DNA from: Microbacterium sp. Root166
Lineage (GTDB): Bacteria; Actinomycetota; Actinomycetes; Actinomycetales; Microbacteriaceae
Reading direction: 5' to 3'
DNA length: 64,000 nt
Assembly: GCF_001427145.1 (NCBI RefSeq)
Contig: NZ_LMGL01000001.1
Coordinates: 62,823 to 126,822 of the forward strand
The first letter of the stretch is position 1. Every line of letters begins with the position of its first letter. The translations under genes and the position numbers were made by a program. Positions 41,197 to 49,598 of this stretch are shown here, in pieces. Under the pieces are notes generated by a model. The model had not been told where the DNA came from and searched no databases. It saw nothing but the letters and a program-made list of their open reading frames with translations.

Positions 41197-42273
41197 TTAC
41201 GCCCTGTTGCCACCCCTGGACTCGGCAGGGATTCCGGCCGCGAGCTCATCGAAGACGGCGCCTGCGTCATCGATGCGGGCGAGCCCTGCCGCCTGCCCCG
41301 CCCACAGTGCGACGAGGTCGCCGTCGCCGTTCTGGCCCGCCACCGCGCGGAAGACCCCGGTCAGCCAGTTCTGGGCGGGGAACGGCAGGATCCGGCCGGC
41401 GGTCTCGATCTCGCGCATGGCGCGATTCGGGATGCCGCGCGCCAGCCTGCCGCTCATCGCCCGGGTCAGCACCGTGTCGGTGTCGCCGGACGTGCTGATC
41501 GCGTCGCGGTGCGCCTGGGTCGCCGCCGACTCGGACGTGCGCAGGAACGCCGTGCCGACCTGCACGCCGGACGCGCCCAGCGCGAACGCCGCCGCGGCTC
41601 CGCGTCGATCGGCAATCCCGCCGGCGGCGATCACCGGGACGGCGACCGCATCGGCGACCTGCGGCACGAGCGCGAACGTGCCGACGAGCGAACGCTCGGG
41701 CGCTCGAAGGAACGACACGCGGTGGCCTCCCGCCTCGGCGCCGCTCGCGACGATGGCGTCCACTCCGGCCGCCTCGAGCGCGACGGATTCCGCGACGGTC
41801 GTGGCCGTTCCCACGATCCGGATGCCTCGGCCCCGCGCTGCATCGACGAGGGCCGGGGCGGGAACGCCGAAGACCACGCTCAGCACGGCGGGCGCGGCAT
41901 CCAGGATCGCCTCCACCTGTTCGCGGAGCGGCGGCAGGAATCGCGCAGGAGCCTCGGGAAGCGGGACGCCGGCCGCCTCGAACAGCGGGGCGAGCGCGGT
42001 CAGCGAGGGCGCGAGGTCGACGTCTGCCGGGATGACCTCATCGCCAGTCGGGAGCCAGATGTTCACCGCGAACGGTCGGCCCGTGGCTGAGCGCAGCTGC
42101 GTGATCGTGTCATGGATGCGCTCAGCGGAGTAACCGTACAGGCCGTACGAGCCGAGCCCGCCCCGTTCGCTGACCGCTGCGGTCAGCTCGACGGAAGAAA
42201 GGCCGCCGAAGGGGCCGAGCACGAGGGGGACGTCGATGCCGAGCAGGTCCTGCAGTGTCGCGGTCGCAGCCAT
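41197..42273 (-). CDS. Nitronate monooxygenase family protein
   Basis: A 358-residue TIM-barrel FMN enzyme of the NMO/2-nitropropane dioxygenase group. Visible are VPLVLGPFGGLSS at the N-terminus, the AGVDAIVASGAEAGGHR phosphate-binding segment, VPVIAAGGIADRRG and ALGASGVQVGTAFLRTSES. These proteins oxidise alkyl nitronates or related toxic nitro compounds with oxygen. The residues VASGAEAGGH match the NMO class II consensus. ATG 42273 with TAGCGT 7 nt upstream suggests a leaderless transcript. It is a single gene, 76 bp downstream of rplA and in the same direction, separated by a terminator. Confidence 0.88.
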   Translation of the reverse strand: MAATATLQDLLGIDVPLVLGPFGGLSSVELTAAVSERGGLGSYGLYGYSAERIHDTITQLRSATGRPFAVNIWLPTGDEVIPADVDLAPSLTALAPLFEAAGVPLPEAPARFLPPLREQVEAILDAAPAVLSVVFGVPAPALVDAARGRGIRIVGTATTVAESVALEAAGVDAIVASGAEAGGHRVSFLRAPERSLVGTFALVPQVADAVAVPVIAAGGIADRRGAAAAFALGASGVQVGTAFLRTSESAATQAHRDAISTSGDTDTVLTRAMSGRLARGIPNRAMREIETAGRILPFPAQNWLTGVFRAVAGQNGDGDLVALWAGQAAGLARIDDAGAVFDELAAGIPAESRGGNRA

Positions 42274-42280
42274 GGGTTCG

Positions 42281-42286
42281 ACGCTA
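42281..42286 (-). promoter_or_regulatory. -10 box TAGCGT, leaderless NMO gene
   Basis: TAGCGT on the minus strand, 7 nt, then ATG at 42273. Confidence 0.47.
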
Positions 42287-42300
42287 CCCGCCGGAAACGA

Positions 42301-42332
42301 CGAAGGGCCCCACCCGGAGGTGAGGCCCTTCG
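42301..42332 (-). terminator. Terminator after rplA
   Basis: Arms CGAAGGGCC and GGCCCTTCG with CACC/GGTG pair around a CGGA tetraloop, and TCGTCGTTT follows on the minus strand. It ends the secE-nusG-rplK-rplA region 18 bp after the rplA stop. Confidence 0.75.
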
Positions 42333-42349
42333 CATTATCGATCCGAGGA

Positions 42350-43039
42350 TCAGATGGAGTTGACGTCCAGCGGGATGCCGGGGCCGAACGTGGTCGACAC
42401 GGCGCCCTTCTGGATGTAACGGCCCTTCGAGCTCGAGGGCTTCAGGCGGACGATCTCCTCGAGAGCAGCGGCGAGGTTCTCGTCGAGCTGCTCAGCGGTG
42501 AACGATGCCTTGCCGACGACGAAGTGCACGTTGGCGTGCTTGTCGACGCGGAACTCGATCTTGCCGCCCTTGATCTCCTCGACGGCCTTGGCCGCGTTGG
42601 GGGTCACGGTGCCGGTCTTCGGGTTCGGCATGAGGCCGCGGGGGCCCAGCACCTTACCCAGTCGACCGACCTGGCCCATGAGCTCGGGCGTCGAGACGGC
42701 CGCGTCGAACGCGGTCCAGCCGCCGGCGACCTTCTCGATGAGCTCGGCGCCACCGACCTCGTCAGCGCCTGCGGCGATGGCGGCCTCGGCGGCCGGGCCC
42801 GTCGCGAAGACGATGACGCGGGCGGTCTTGCCCGTGCCGTGCGGGAGGATGACGGTGCCGCGCACCATCTGGTCCGCCTTGCGGGGGTCGACGGCGAGCT
42901 TGAGCGCGACCTCGACGGTCGCGTCGAACTTGGCCGAGCCGGTCTCACGCGCGAGCGCGACAGCCTCGGTGGGGGTGTAGAACTTGTCCGCCTCGATCTT
43001 GGCGGCAGCGGCCCGGTAGGCCTTGGACTTGGTTGCCAT
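42350..43039 (-). CDS. rplA: 50S ribosomal protein L1
   Basis: A 229-residue L1 protein, which binds 23S rRNA at the mobile L1 stalk and commonly represses its own operon. Conserved segments are [41 protein letters not shown] and [22 protein letters not shown]. Length matches the bacterial family. The ATG follows AGAGGAA. It lies 15 bp after rplK in the invariant order nusG-rplK-rplA. A terminator directly follows, so rplJ-rplL are not in this transcript. Confidence 0.97.
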   Translation of the reverse strand: MATKSKAYRAAAAKIEADKFYTPTEAVALARETGSAKFDATVEVALKLAVDPRKADQMVRGTVILPHGTGKTARVIVFATGPAAEAAIAAGADEVGGAELIEKVAGGWTAFDAAVSTPELMGQVGRLGKVLGPRGLMPNPKTGTVTPNAAKAVEEIKGGKIEFRVDKHANVHFVVGKASFTAEQLDENLAAALEEIVRLKPSSSKGRYIQKGAVSTTFGPGIPLDVNSI

Positions 43040-43054
43040 GATTCCTCTTACCCC

Positions 43055-43486
43055 TTAGTCCTCGACCGTGATGCCCATGGAACGGGCGGTGCCGGCGATG
43101 ATCTTCGAGGCAGCCTCGATGTCGTTCGCGTTCAGGTCGGGCTGCTTCGTCTCAGCGATCTGCCGCACCTGCTCCTTGGTGAGCTTGGCCACCTTGGTCG
43201 TGTGCGGGGTCGACGAGCCCTTCTGAACGCCTGCGGCCTTCTTGATGAGCTCAGCAGCCGGCGGGGTCTTCAGGATGAACGTGAAGCTGCGGTCCTCGTA
43301 GACGGTGATCTCCACGGGGATGACGTTGCCGCGCTGCGACTCGGTCGCGGCGTTGTACGCCTTGCAGAACTCCATGATGTTGACGCCATGCTGACCGAGC
43401 GCGGGCCCGATCGGCGGCGCCGGGTTGGCTGCACCGGCATTGATCTGAAGCTTGATCAGGCCGGTCACCTTCTTCTTCGGTGCCAT
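43055..43486 (-). CDS. rplK: 50S ribosomal protein L11
   Basis: A 143-residue L11 protein, forming part of the GTPase-associated centre with 23S rRNA. Its N-terminus [36 protein letters not shown] is the family hallmark. The C-terminal rRNA-binding domain carries [13 protein letters not shown] and [10 protein letters not shown]. The ATG at 43486 has GAAAGGA upstream; an in-frame longer reading is a false extension. It belongs to the nusG-rplK-rplA cluster with a 101-bp gap to nusG that contains a small CCCGGG hairpin. Confidence 0.97.
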   Translation of the reverse strand: MAPKKKVTGLIKLQINAGAANPAPPIGPALGQHGVNIMEFCKAYNAATESQRGNVIPVEITVYEDRSFTFILKTPPAAELIKKAAGVQKGSSTPHTTKVAKLTKEQVRQIAETKQPDLNANDIEAASKIIAGTARSMGITVED

Positions 43487-43587
43487 TCTTTTTCCTTTCA
43501 TTCGAGCGGATGCCTGGGGCGATCCGTTCTCCCGCACACTCGGCGTTTCCGAGCAGCGGTTCCCCCGGGAGACCCGGGAAGTCTGTT

Positions 43588-44625
43588 TTAGAGCTTCGTG
43601 ACCTGGTCGAACGACAGCTCGACCGGAGTCTCGCGCTCGAAGAGCGAGACGAGGACCGTGAGCTTGCCGCTCTCGGGCTTGATCTCGCTGATCGTGCCGG
43701 GAAGACCCGCGAACGAGCCCTCCTTGATGGTGATCGTCTCGCCGACCTCGAAGTCGATCTCGGCGGGAAGGACGCGCGACGCGGCGGTCTGGCCCTTCTT
43801 GGCGGCGCCACCCTTGGCGGGCACGGTCTCCTTGATTTCGACGAGGCTCTTCAGCATGTTGAAGGCCTCCTCGAAGCGGAGGGGCGTCGGGTTGTGGGCG
43901 TTGCCCACGAAGCCGGTGACGCCGGGCGTGTGGCGGACGACCGACCAGGTGTCCTCGTTGAGCTCCATGCGCACGAGCACGTAGCCGGGGATCCGGACGC
44001 GCGTGACCATCTTGCGCTGACCGTTCTTGATCTCGACGACGTCCTCCATCGGGACCTCGATCTGGTAGATCTCCTCTTCGACCTCGAGCGTCGACTTGCG
44101 CTGCTCGATGTTGGCCTTCACCTTGCGCTCGAACCCGGCGTAGGAGTGGATGACGTACCACTTGCCCGGGAGCATGCGCAGCTCGGTGCGGAAGGCCTCG
44201 TACGGGTCTTCCTCGGAGTCCTCGTCCTCGTCGGCCTCGTCGTCGGAGGACGACTCGTCCTCGTCGCCGTTCACGTCGGGGCCGTCGTAGGGGGTGACCT
44301 CGTCCGCGGCCTCGGCCTCGAGCTCGGCGACCTCTTCTGCGATGGAGTCGTTGAGCACCTCGGCGGCGGCCTCGGTCTCGGCTGCCTCGTCGAGGTTCAG
44401 GGCGTCGTTCACGATGGCGTCTGCCTCCGGGTCGTCGATGTCGATGTCGTCCAGGTCCGAGTCGTCCACGTCGGACTCATCCACGATGTGGATGGCGGCG
44501 TGCTCGGCCGGCGTGTTCGCGGCGGTCTCCTCGGCGAGGATGTTGCCCTCCTGGGCTTCGTCGTCCTCCGAGGACTGCTCGGCAGCCGTCGCCCAGTCGG
44601 CGTCGTCGAAAACTCTTTCAGACAC
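43588..44625 (-). CDS. nusG: Transcription antitermination factor NusG with long acidic N-terminus
   Basis: A 345-residue NusG. The conserved NGN domain begins at about residue 153 ([20 protein letters not shown]) and the KOW domain ends the protein ([21 protein letters not shown]). Both match the factor that binds RNA polymerase and links to Rho or ribosomes. Unlike the 181-residue E. coli protein, about 147 extra residues precede the NGN domain. They are Asp/Glu/Ser-rich, low in hydrophobics, and probably disordered. The start is GTG 44625 with GGAAGAG upstream. Located between secE and rplK as in most bacteria. Confidence 0.95.
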   Translation of the reverse strand: MSERVFDDADWATAAEQSSEDDEAQEGNILAEETAANTPAEHAAIHIVDESDVDDSDLDDIDIDDPEADAIVNDALNLDEAAETEAAAEVLNDSIAEEVAELEAEAADEVTPYDGPDVNGDEDESSSDDEADEDEDSEEDPYEAFRTELRMLPGKWYVIHSYAGFERKVKANIEQRKSTLEVEEEIYQIEVPMEDVVEIKNGQRKMVTRVRIPGYVLVRMELNEDTWSVVRHTPGVTGFVGNAHNPTPLRFEEAFNMLKSLVEIKETVPAKGGAAKKGQTAASRVLPAEIDFEVGETITIKEGSFAGLPGTISEIKPESGKLTVLVSLFERETPVELSFDQVTKL

Positions 44626-44712
44626 TGCGTTCTCTTCCGTTCCATCCGCGGCAGGAGAAGATCTCCGCCAGCGTGGCCGTTCGCTTTCGCTGTTCCAGGC
44701 CGTTCAGGCGAC

Positions 44713-44988
44713 TCAGGCGCCCGGCACTCCGAAGACATAGGCCGTCACCCAGACGAACAGGATGTCGAGGCCGTAGACGATCGCCATCATGATGACGACG
44801 AAGCCGAGCACGACCGCCGTGTACTTCAGGAGCTCCTGGCGCGTCGGGGTGACGACCTTGCGGAGCTCGGCGAAGACCTGGCGCATGAAGATGGCGATCC
44901 GCGCGAAGACGTTCGGCCTCTTCTCGCGGGGTGCGCCGCCCGTGGGGACGACCTCGCCCGTCGGCTCGCCTTGAACCATCGATGCCAC
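44713..44988 (-). CDS. secE: Preprotein translocase subunit SecE
   Basis: A 91-residue SecE, the small essential clamp of the SecYEG translocon. A basic amphipathic helix (FARIAIFMRQVFAELRKVVTPTRQELLKY) precedes a single membrane span (about residues 62-85). The C-terminus is short. The motif VTPTRQELLKYT is highly typical. The start GTG 44988 has AAGG at 7 nt; ATG 44979 is an alternative, and a longer in-frame form lacks support. It is encoded between tRNA-Trp and nusG, the conserved arrangement. Confidence 0.94.
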   Translation of the reverse strand: MASMVQGEPTGEVVPTGGAPREKRPNVFARIAIFMRQVFAELRKVVTPTRQELLKYTAVVLGFVVIMMAIVYGLDILFVWVTAYVFGVPGA

Positions 44989-45070
44989 CTGATTACCTTC
45001 CGTGTTCCGGCGTTCGCCGGGCCACTGTGTAGTCAACTACCGACCGTCAGGCCGGTGTTGCGCTTACGCG

Positions 45071-45143
<73 letters not shown>

Positions 45144-45252
45144 AGAGATCCGGAGACCTCGCAAGCCCGCGTTCTTCCCCGTACCAGAGCGAATGGGATC
45201 CGTCCCGGATGACGGGCACGGCGAAAGAATGCAGACTTCAACTGCATGCTCC

Positions 45253-45258
45253 AGTGTA
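45253..45258 (-). promoter_or_regulatory. Possible -10 box TACACT for tRNA-Trp/secE region
   Basis: TACACT on the minus strand lies about 110 nt upstream of the tRNA, with no clear -35. A small ATGCAG/CTGCAT hairpin (45229-45247) follows. Weak evidence; the remainder of 45144-45321 shows no coding signal. Confidence 0.3.
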
Positions 45259-45321
45259 CGGCATGCCCCCCGGCCCCGCGAATCCGGGCCGGGCGCCTGG
45301 CGGTCTCCGACCGAGGCCCCC

Positions 45322-45354
45322 GGTCGTTGAGCGAGCGAAGCGAGACGAAACGCG
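45322..45354. repeat. REP-like element, copy A
   Basis: The consensus body is GTTGAGCGAGCGAAGCGAG then ACGAAACGCG, preceded by GGTC. It abuts the last codon of the frameshifted GIY-YIG gene. Identical in body to copy C (45722-45754). Confidence 0.75.
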
Positions 45355-45641
45355 TTACGGCAACCGCCGGGTGCGGGCACTCCACCCGATGACGGCCTCC
45401 AGGCCTCCCTGAATGAACGCCTCGCGCTTCGCGTGGCTCCAACCCTGAAGACGCTTTCCCATCCGAAGGCCTCGTCGATGCGGCTGAACTCACCAGACCA
45501 GGCGAGCGTGACAGGCAGCCGTCTGCGTGTGTACTCGGCGCCGAACCCGGCGCTGTGCTGCAGGAGTCGCCGACCGAGATCATGAGTGCTTCCTGCGTAG
45601 AGCGTCCCGTCGGAACAACGAAGGATGTATGCGAAAGCCAT
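45355..45641 (-). pseudogene. GIY-YIG endonuclease family gene, single-base frameshift
   Basis: The first 62 codons encode a normal UPF0213-type GIY-YIG domain: FAYILRCSDGTLYAGS (the GIY-YIG element), then HDLGRRLLQH with the catalytic Arg. At 45455-45457 the run GGGAAAGCG lacks one A. Reading after a one-base slip gives WEKRLQGWSHAKREAF and on to a natural TAA at 45355-45357, exactly the expected C-terminus. Without the slip the frame continues through the repeat and tRNA-Trp as nonsense. TAGCGT lies 6 nt before ATG 45641. It may be a true pseudogene or a base error in the assembly. Confidence 0.8.
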
Positions 45642-45647
45642 CCACGC

Positions 45648-45653
45648 ACGCTA
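45648..45653 (-). promoter_or_regulatory. -10 box TAGCGT before GIY-YIG gene
   Basis: TAGCGT on the minus strand, 6 nt, then ATG at 45641: an intact leaderless promoter in front of a broken gene. Confidence 0.45.
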
Positions 45654-45672
45654 CTCAGCCGCTCCGACACAG

Positions 45673-45711
45673 CGCGTTTCGTCTCGTCGCTTCGCTCCTC
45701 GCTCAACGACC
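45673..45711. repeat. REP-like element, copy B (inverted)
   Basis: The longer 39-bp variant in the opposite orientation to copies A and C, with insertions in the body (GTCTCGTCGCTTCGCTCCTC). It forms a large inverted repeat with copy C, separated by 10 bp. Confidence 0.75.
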
Positions 45712-45721
45712 GGGAGGTTCC

Positions 45722-45754
45722 GGTCGTTGAGCGAGCGAAGCGAGACGAAACGCG
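45722..45754. repeat. REP-like element, copy C
   Basis: The same as copy A over the whole 33 bp. It lies 11 bp after the stop of the aldehyde dehydrogenase gene, and with copy B would fold into a long stem-loop that may stop transcription. Confidence 0.75.
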
Positions 45755-45765
45755 GGGGTCAGCCG

Positions 45766-47127
45766 TCAGGCGCCGACGCGGATGAGCTTCTTGTTGACGA
45801 ACTCGTCCGCGGCCAGGAGCCCCATCTCGCGCGAGGTGCCCGAGCGCTTCACGCCGCCGAACGGCAGCCCGGGCTCATCGGCGAGCACGACGTTCACGTA
45901 GACCATGCCGGCGTCGATCTTGTCGGCCACCCGAGCCGCCTGCTCCTCGTCGGTGGTGAAGACGTACGACCCCAGGCCGAAGCTGGTGTCGTTGGCGATC
46001 TTCACCGCTTCGTCCTCGTCGGCGGCACGGTAGACGACGCCGACGGGTCCGAAGAACTCCTCGCCGTAGGCGTCCATCTCCGGGGTCACATCCGTGAGCA
46101 CGGTCCCCGGGTAGTAGGCGCCGTCACGGGTGCCGCCCGCCACCAGGGTCGCGCCCTGCGCGACGGCCTTGTCGACCTGCTCGGCGAGCCGCTCGGCTGC
46201 TGTGAGCGACGAGAGGGGGCCGAGCACGGTGTCTTCCGCGAACGGGTCGCCGACCTTCGCCTCGGTCATCTTCGCCGTGAACTTCTCGAGGAAGGCGTCG
46301 TACAGCCCATCGACCACGATGAAGCGCTTGGCGGCGTTGCAGGACTGCCCGGTGTTGTCGAGGCGGGCGTCCACCGCCGCCTGCACCGCGCCCTCGAGGT
46401 CGTCGGTCGACAGCAGGATGAACGGGTCCGATCCGCCCAGCTCGAGCGCGACCTTCTTGAGGTTGCGCCCGGCGACCTCGGCGACGGCCGCACCGGCACG
46501 CTCGGAGCCGGTGACCGACACGCCCTGCACTCGGCGGTCCGCGATGATCGTCGCGGCCTGCTCGTTGGACGCATAGACGTTCGTGTACACGCCCTCGAGC
46601 TCTGCGTCGTGGTACATCGCCTCGATGGCGGCGGCGGACTCGGGGCACTGCCCGGCGTGCTTGAGGATGATCGTGTTGCCGATGACGATGTTCGGCGCGG
46701 CGAAGCGGGCCACCTGGTAGTACGGGAAGTTCCACGGCATGATGCCCAGGAGCACGCCCAGTGCCGAGCGGCGGATGACCGCGGTGCCCTCGCCGTCGAT
46801 GTCGATCGGCTGGTCGCCGGTGATCTTCTCGGCGTGGTCGGCGTAATACTCGGTGATGTCGGCGGCGAAGTCGACCTCGCCGAGCGCGGCCTCCAGCGGC
46901 TTGCCCATCTCGCGCACGATGATCGCGGCGAGCTCGTCGCGCCGCTCGCGATGCAGCTCGGCCACCCGGCGGATGCGGGCCGCCCGCTCGGCGACGGACT
47001 CGCGCCGCCACGTGCGGAACGCGGCATCCGCTCCTGCGAGCACCCCCTCGAGGGCCTCGTCGGTGATCGTCGGGTAGGTGGCCAGGGTCTCGCCCGTGGC
47101 GGGGTTGACGACGGCGTACTCACTCAT
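45766..47127 (-). CDS. gabD: Succinate-semialdehyde/aldehyde dehydrogenase (GabD-like)
   Basis: A 453-residue NAD(P)-dependent aldehyde dehydrogenase. The catalytic Cys263 lies in NTGQSCNAAKR and the general-base Glu229 in ALELGGSDP. The coenzyme-binding MPWNFPYYQ and GSERAG segments are complete. Similarity is to the short NAD-succinate-semialdehyde dehydrogenase group (about 455 residues). It is the last gene of a five-gene operon with GABA transaminase, an amine oxidase and an amino-acid permease, so oxidation of succinate semialdehyde to succinate is the likely job. It could also act on 4-aminobutanal. Confidence 0.9.
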   Translation of the reverse strand: MSEYAVVNPATGETLATYPTITDEALEGVLAGADAAFRTWRRESVAERAARIRRVAELHRERRDELAAIIVREMGKPLEAALGEVDFAADITEYYADHAEKITGDQPIDIDGEGTAVIRRSALGVLLGIMPWNFPYYQVARFAAPNIVIGNTIILKHAGQCPESAAAIEAMYHDAELEGVYTNVYASNEQAATIIADRRVQGVSVTGSERAGAAVAEVAGRNLKKVALELGGSDPFILLSTDDLEGAVQAAVDARLDNTGQSCNAAKRFIVVDGLYDAFLEKFTAKMTEAKVGDPFAEDTVLGPLSSLTAAERLAEQVDKAVAQGATLVAGGTRDGAYYPGTVLTDVTPEMDAYGEEFFGPVGVVYRAADEDEAVKIANDTSFGLGSYVFTTDEEQAARVADKIDAGMVYVNVVLADEPGLPFGGVKRSGTSREMGLLAADEFVNKKLIRVGA

Positions 47128-47166
47128 GGTGTTCTCTCTCCGATCGGATGTGCGGTTGATTCTGCC

Positions 47167-48723
47167 TCACCGGCGGGTGCGGCGGAGGCTGGGCGGTGCA
47201 TCGAGCGAGAGGGTCTCGCCCTTGAAGAACGCGGGCCGCTTGACGGCCTGCCAGATCATGATCGCGACGCCGATGAGGATGACGGCGACGCCGAGGATGA
47301 ACACGAGGCCGAGGCCGCCGATGTTCGATCCGCTGCCATAGTCCGGGTCCGTGCTGTCGATCAGCGTCGTCACGAAGAGCACCGCGAGGATCACTCCCCC
47401 GACCAGCGGGAACAGGAACGTGAAGAAGACGTTGCGCATGGAGTCGAACCACTGCTTGCGGAAGTACCAGACACACGCGAACGCCGTGAGGCCGTAGTAG
47501 AAGCAGATCATCATGCCGAGGGTGGTGATCGTGTCCCACAGCACGTCTTCGCTGATGAACCGCATCACCGCATAGAACGCGGAGGCGACGATCGCCGACA
47601 CGATGGTGGCGTAGCCGGGGGTGAAGAAACGCGGGCTCACTGTCGCGAATTTCGGCGGCAGAGCCCCGTAGTGGCCCATGGCGAGGAGCGTGCGCGCCGG
47701 AGAGACGAAGGTCGACTGCAGCGACGCCGCGGAACTGGTGAGCACGGCGAGCGACACGAGCCATGCCACCGGGCCGAGGATGGGCCCCGACAGGTAGAAG
47801 AACACGTTCGACTGGATGTCCTCGTTGCCGAGCCCGAGCTCGCCGTCGCCGGTGCCCGCATAGGCCAGCAGCGAGACAGAGATCAGCAGGTACAGCAGAA
47901 CGATGATCACGACCGTCAGGGTCGCCGCGCGGCCGGGTGTCTTCTCCGGGTTCTTCGTCTCTTCGTTCATCGTGAGGGTGACGTCCCAGCCCCAGAAGAT
48001 GAAGATCGACAGCGACAGGCCGGCGACCACGGCGCCGAAGTCGCCCACCGCGAACGGGTTGAACCACGACAGCTCGACGGGGCTGGCGTCGAACGCATTG
48101 CCCTGCGCGACCTGCACGAAAGCGGCGATCGAGAAGCCCACCAGTAAGAGCACCTGGAAGCTGACCAGCACGTACTGGAGCTTCTGCGTGGTCTGCATGT
48201 CGCGGTACGACACGAAGGTCGCCCCGAGCATGAACAGCAGACATACGGCGACATTGATGAGCGGGTTGAACGCGAGGTCGGCGATCTCGGCCACACCGGT
48301 GATCTGCGCGATGAGGAGGAAGAGGAATTCGACGGCGATGCCCGCGAGGTTGGAAAGCACCAGGATCGTCGCCGCGATGAGTCCCCAGCCCGCCATCCAG
48401 CCGATCCACGGCCCGAACGCCCGCGTCGCCCATGTGAAGGACGTACCGGAGTCGGGCATGGAGCGGTTCAGCTCGCGGTAGCCGAACGCGACCAGCAGCA
48501 TCGGGATGAACCCGACGAGGATGATCGCGGGGACCTGGAAGCCCACCTCCGAGACCGTGGGTCCGAGGGCGGCGGTGAGCGTGTAGGCAGGCGCGATGCA
48601 CGAGATGCCGATCACCACGGCGCCGATCAGGCCGACCGTGCCGGCGCTCAGGCCCTTCTTGGACAGGCCGCCGGTCACGGGCTCCGCGATGACGACGTCG
48701 CTGTCGCTCTTCTTCCCGCTCAT
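47167..48723 (-). CDS. APC-family amino-acid/polyamine permease
   Basis: A 518-residue APC-superfamily permease with about 12-14 hydrophobic segments. The first helix carries the GTVGLIGAVVIGISCIAPAYTL substrate-binding region and the PALILVGFIPMLLVAFGYRELN-type segment follows. Loop FVSPARTLLAMGHYGALPPKFA is typical of the family. Placed between the aldehyde dehydrogenase and USP genes in the putrescine/GABA operon, it likely imports GABA, putrescine or a related amine. The ATG overlaps the USP stop by 4 nt. Confidence 0.9.
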   Translation of the reverse strand: MSGKKSDSDVVIAEPVTGGLSKKGLSAGTVGLIGAVVIGISCIAPAYTLTAALGPTVSEVGFQVPAIILVGFIPMLLVAFGYRELNRSMPDSGTSFTWATRAFGPWIGWMAGWGLIAATILVLSNLAGIAVEFLFLLIAQITGVAEIADLAFNPLINVAVCLLFMLGATFVSYRDMQTTQKLQYVLVSFQVLLLVGFSIAAFVQVAQGNAFDASPVELSWFNPFAVGDFGAVVAGLSLSIFIFWGWDVTLTMNEETKNPEKTPGRAATLTVVIIVLLYLLISVSLLAYAGTGDGELGLGNEDIQSNVFFYLSGPILGPVAWLVSLAVLTSSAASLQSTFVSPARTLLAMGHYGALPPKFATVSPRFFTPGYATIVSAIVASAFYAVMRFISEDVLWDTITTLGMMICFYYGLTAFACVWYFRKQWFDSMRNVFFTFLFPLVGGVILAVLFVTTLIDSTDPDYGSGSNIGGLGLVFILGVAVILIGVAIMIWQAVKRPAFFKGETLSLDAPPSLRRTRR

Positions 48724-49598
48724 GATCGGGCACCCTTCTTCTTGCGTGTGCGGGGCACGACGATCATCGGCACCGGCAGCTCATGCAGCATCTTCGCCGC
48801 GGTCGATCCGAGGAACAGGCGCCGGGGGCGCGCGAGCCGGCTCGAGCCGACCACCGCGATCTCGCCCGGCTCCCAGCTGAGGTGCGAGACGGCCTCCTCG
48901 ATGCTGTCGCCGAGCCCGACGACCGCCTCTGCGTCGATGTCCTTGGGCAGCGCCGCCCGCGCGTGGATGAAGACCTCGTCGGCGTGCATCGCGGCGGACT
49001 CGTTGCTCTCGATGCCCGCCGGCAGATCCACCGCGACGAGCGAGACGAGCCGCAGCTCGGCGCCCGTCGACAGGGCGAGGGCCAGCGACTCCTCGAGAAG
49101 GACGTCGGCGCCGGGCCGCAGCCCGACGGCTGCCGTGATGCGCGTGATGCCGACGGCGGGGTCGATCCGGCGCGCCCCCTCTGGCGCGAGCACGACGGGC
49201 ACGTCGGCGGAGTGGAGCAGCTCGCTGGCGACGGTGCCGAGCCGGTGCCGGCCGCGCAGCCCGCCGTTCGCAGCGCCGACGACGATGTGCGATGCGTGCA
49301 CCTCGTGCGCGGCCTCGAGGAGACCCGCGGCGAAGGACTCGCCGTAGCGGACGTGCGTGCTGGTGGCCACGGCATCCGGAATCTCAGCCGCGGCCTCATC
49401 CAGCCAGGCCTGCGCGCGTTCACCGACATAGCGGTCGTAGCCGGCGTCGGGCGGGGTGATGACGCTGCGGTCCTCACCGGGCAGTACGACCACCAGGTCG
49501 AGAGCAGAATCGGATGCCGCGGCCAGCCGCACCCCGAGCGAGAGCGCATCGCGCCCGGCGTCGGTGGCGGTGTAGCCCACGACGATGCGGCCGGTCAT
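48720..49598 (-). CDS. Universal stress protein, tandem Usp domains
   Basis: A 292-residue protein of two UspA domains. Domain one (about 1-142) has RIVVGYTATDAGRDALSLG and the ATP-binding GAANGGLRGRHRLGTVASELL. Domain two (about 150-285) has VVGSSRLARPRRLFLGSTAAKML. ATP-binding loop residues are kept in both. Tandem Usp proteins respond to stress and bind ATP. The position inside the amine-catabolic operon, with 4-nt overlaps on both sides, is unusual and suggests a regulatory or coupling role for the neighbouring permease. The C-terminus is basic (RTRKKKGARS). Confidence 0.9.
   Translation of the reverse strand: MTGRIVVGYTATDAGRDALSLGVRLAAASDSALDLVVVLPGEDRSVITPPDAGYDRYVGERAQAWLDEAAAEIPDAVATSTHVRYGESFAAGLLEAAHEVHASHIVVGAANGGLRGRHRLGTVASELLHSADVPVVLAPEGARRIDPAVGITRITAAVGLRPGADVLLEESLALALSTGAELRLVSLVAVDLPAGIESNESAAMHADEVFIHARAALPKDIDAEAVVGLGDSIEEAVSHLSWEPGEIAVVGSSRLARPRRLFLGSTAAKMLHELPVPMIVVPRTRKKKGARS

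Noticed and set aside
43565..43582. CCCGGG-type hairpin between nusG and rplK as terminator
   Set aside because: Short stem without T-tract inside a conserved gene cluster; kept only as a remark under rplK.
45144..45760. Mobile element or CRISPR-like array around the repeats
   Set aside because: The repeats are palindromic, unevenly spaced and in mixed orientation, with no spacers of equal size, no transposase and no target duplication.
45625..48147. Plus-strand open frame of 840 codons opposite gabD and the permease
   Set aside because: Asp/Arg/His-rich shadow sequence, typical of reverse-frame reading of high-GC genes.
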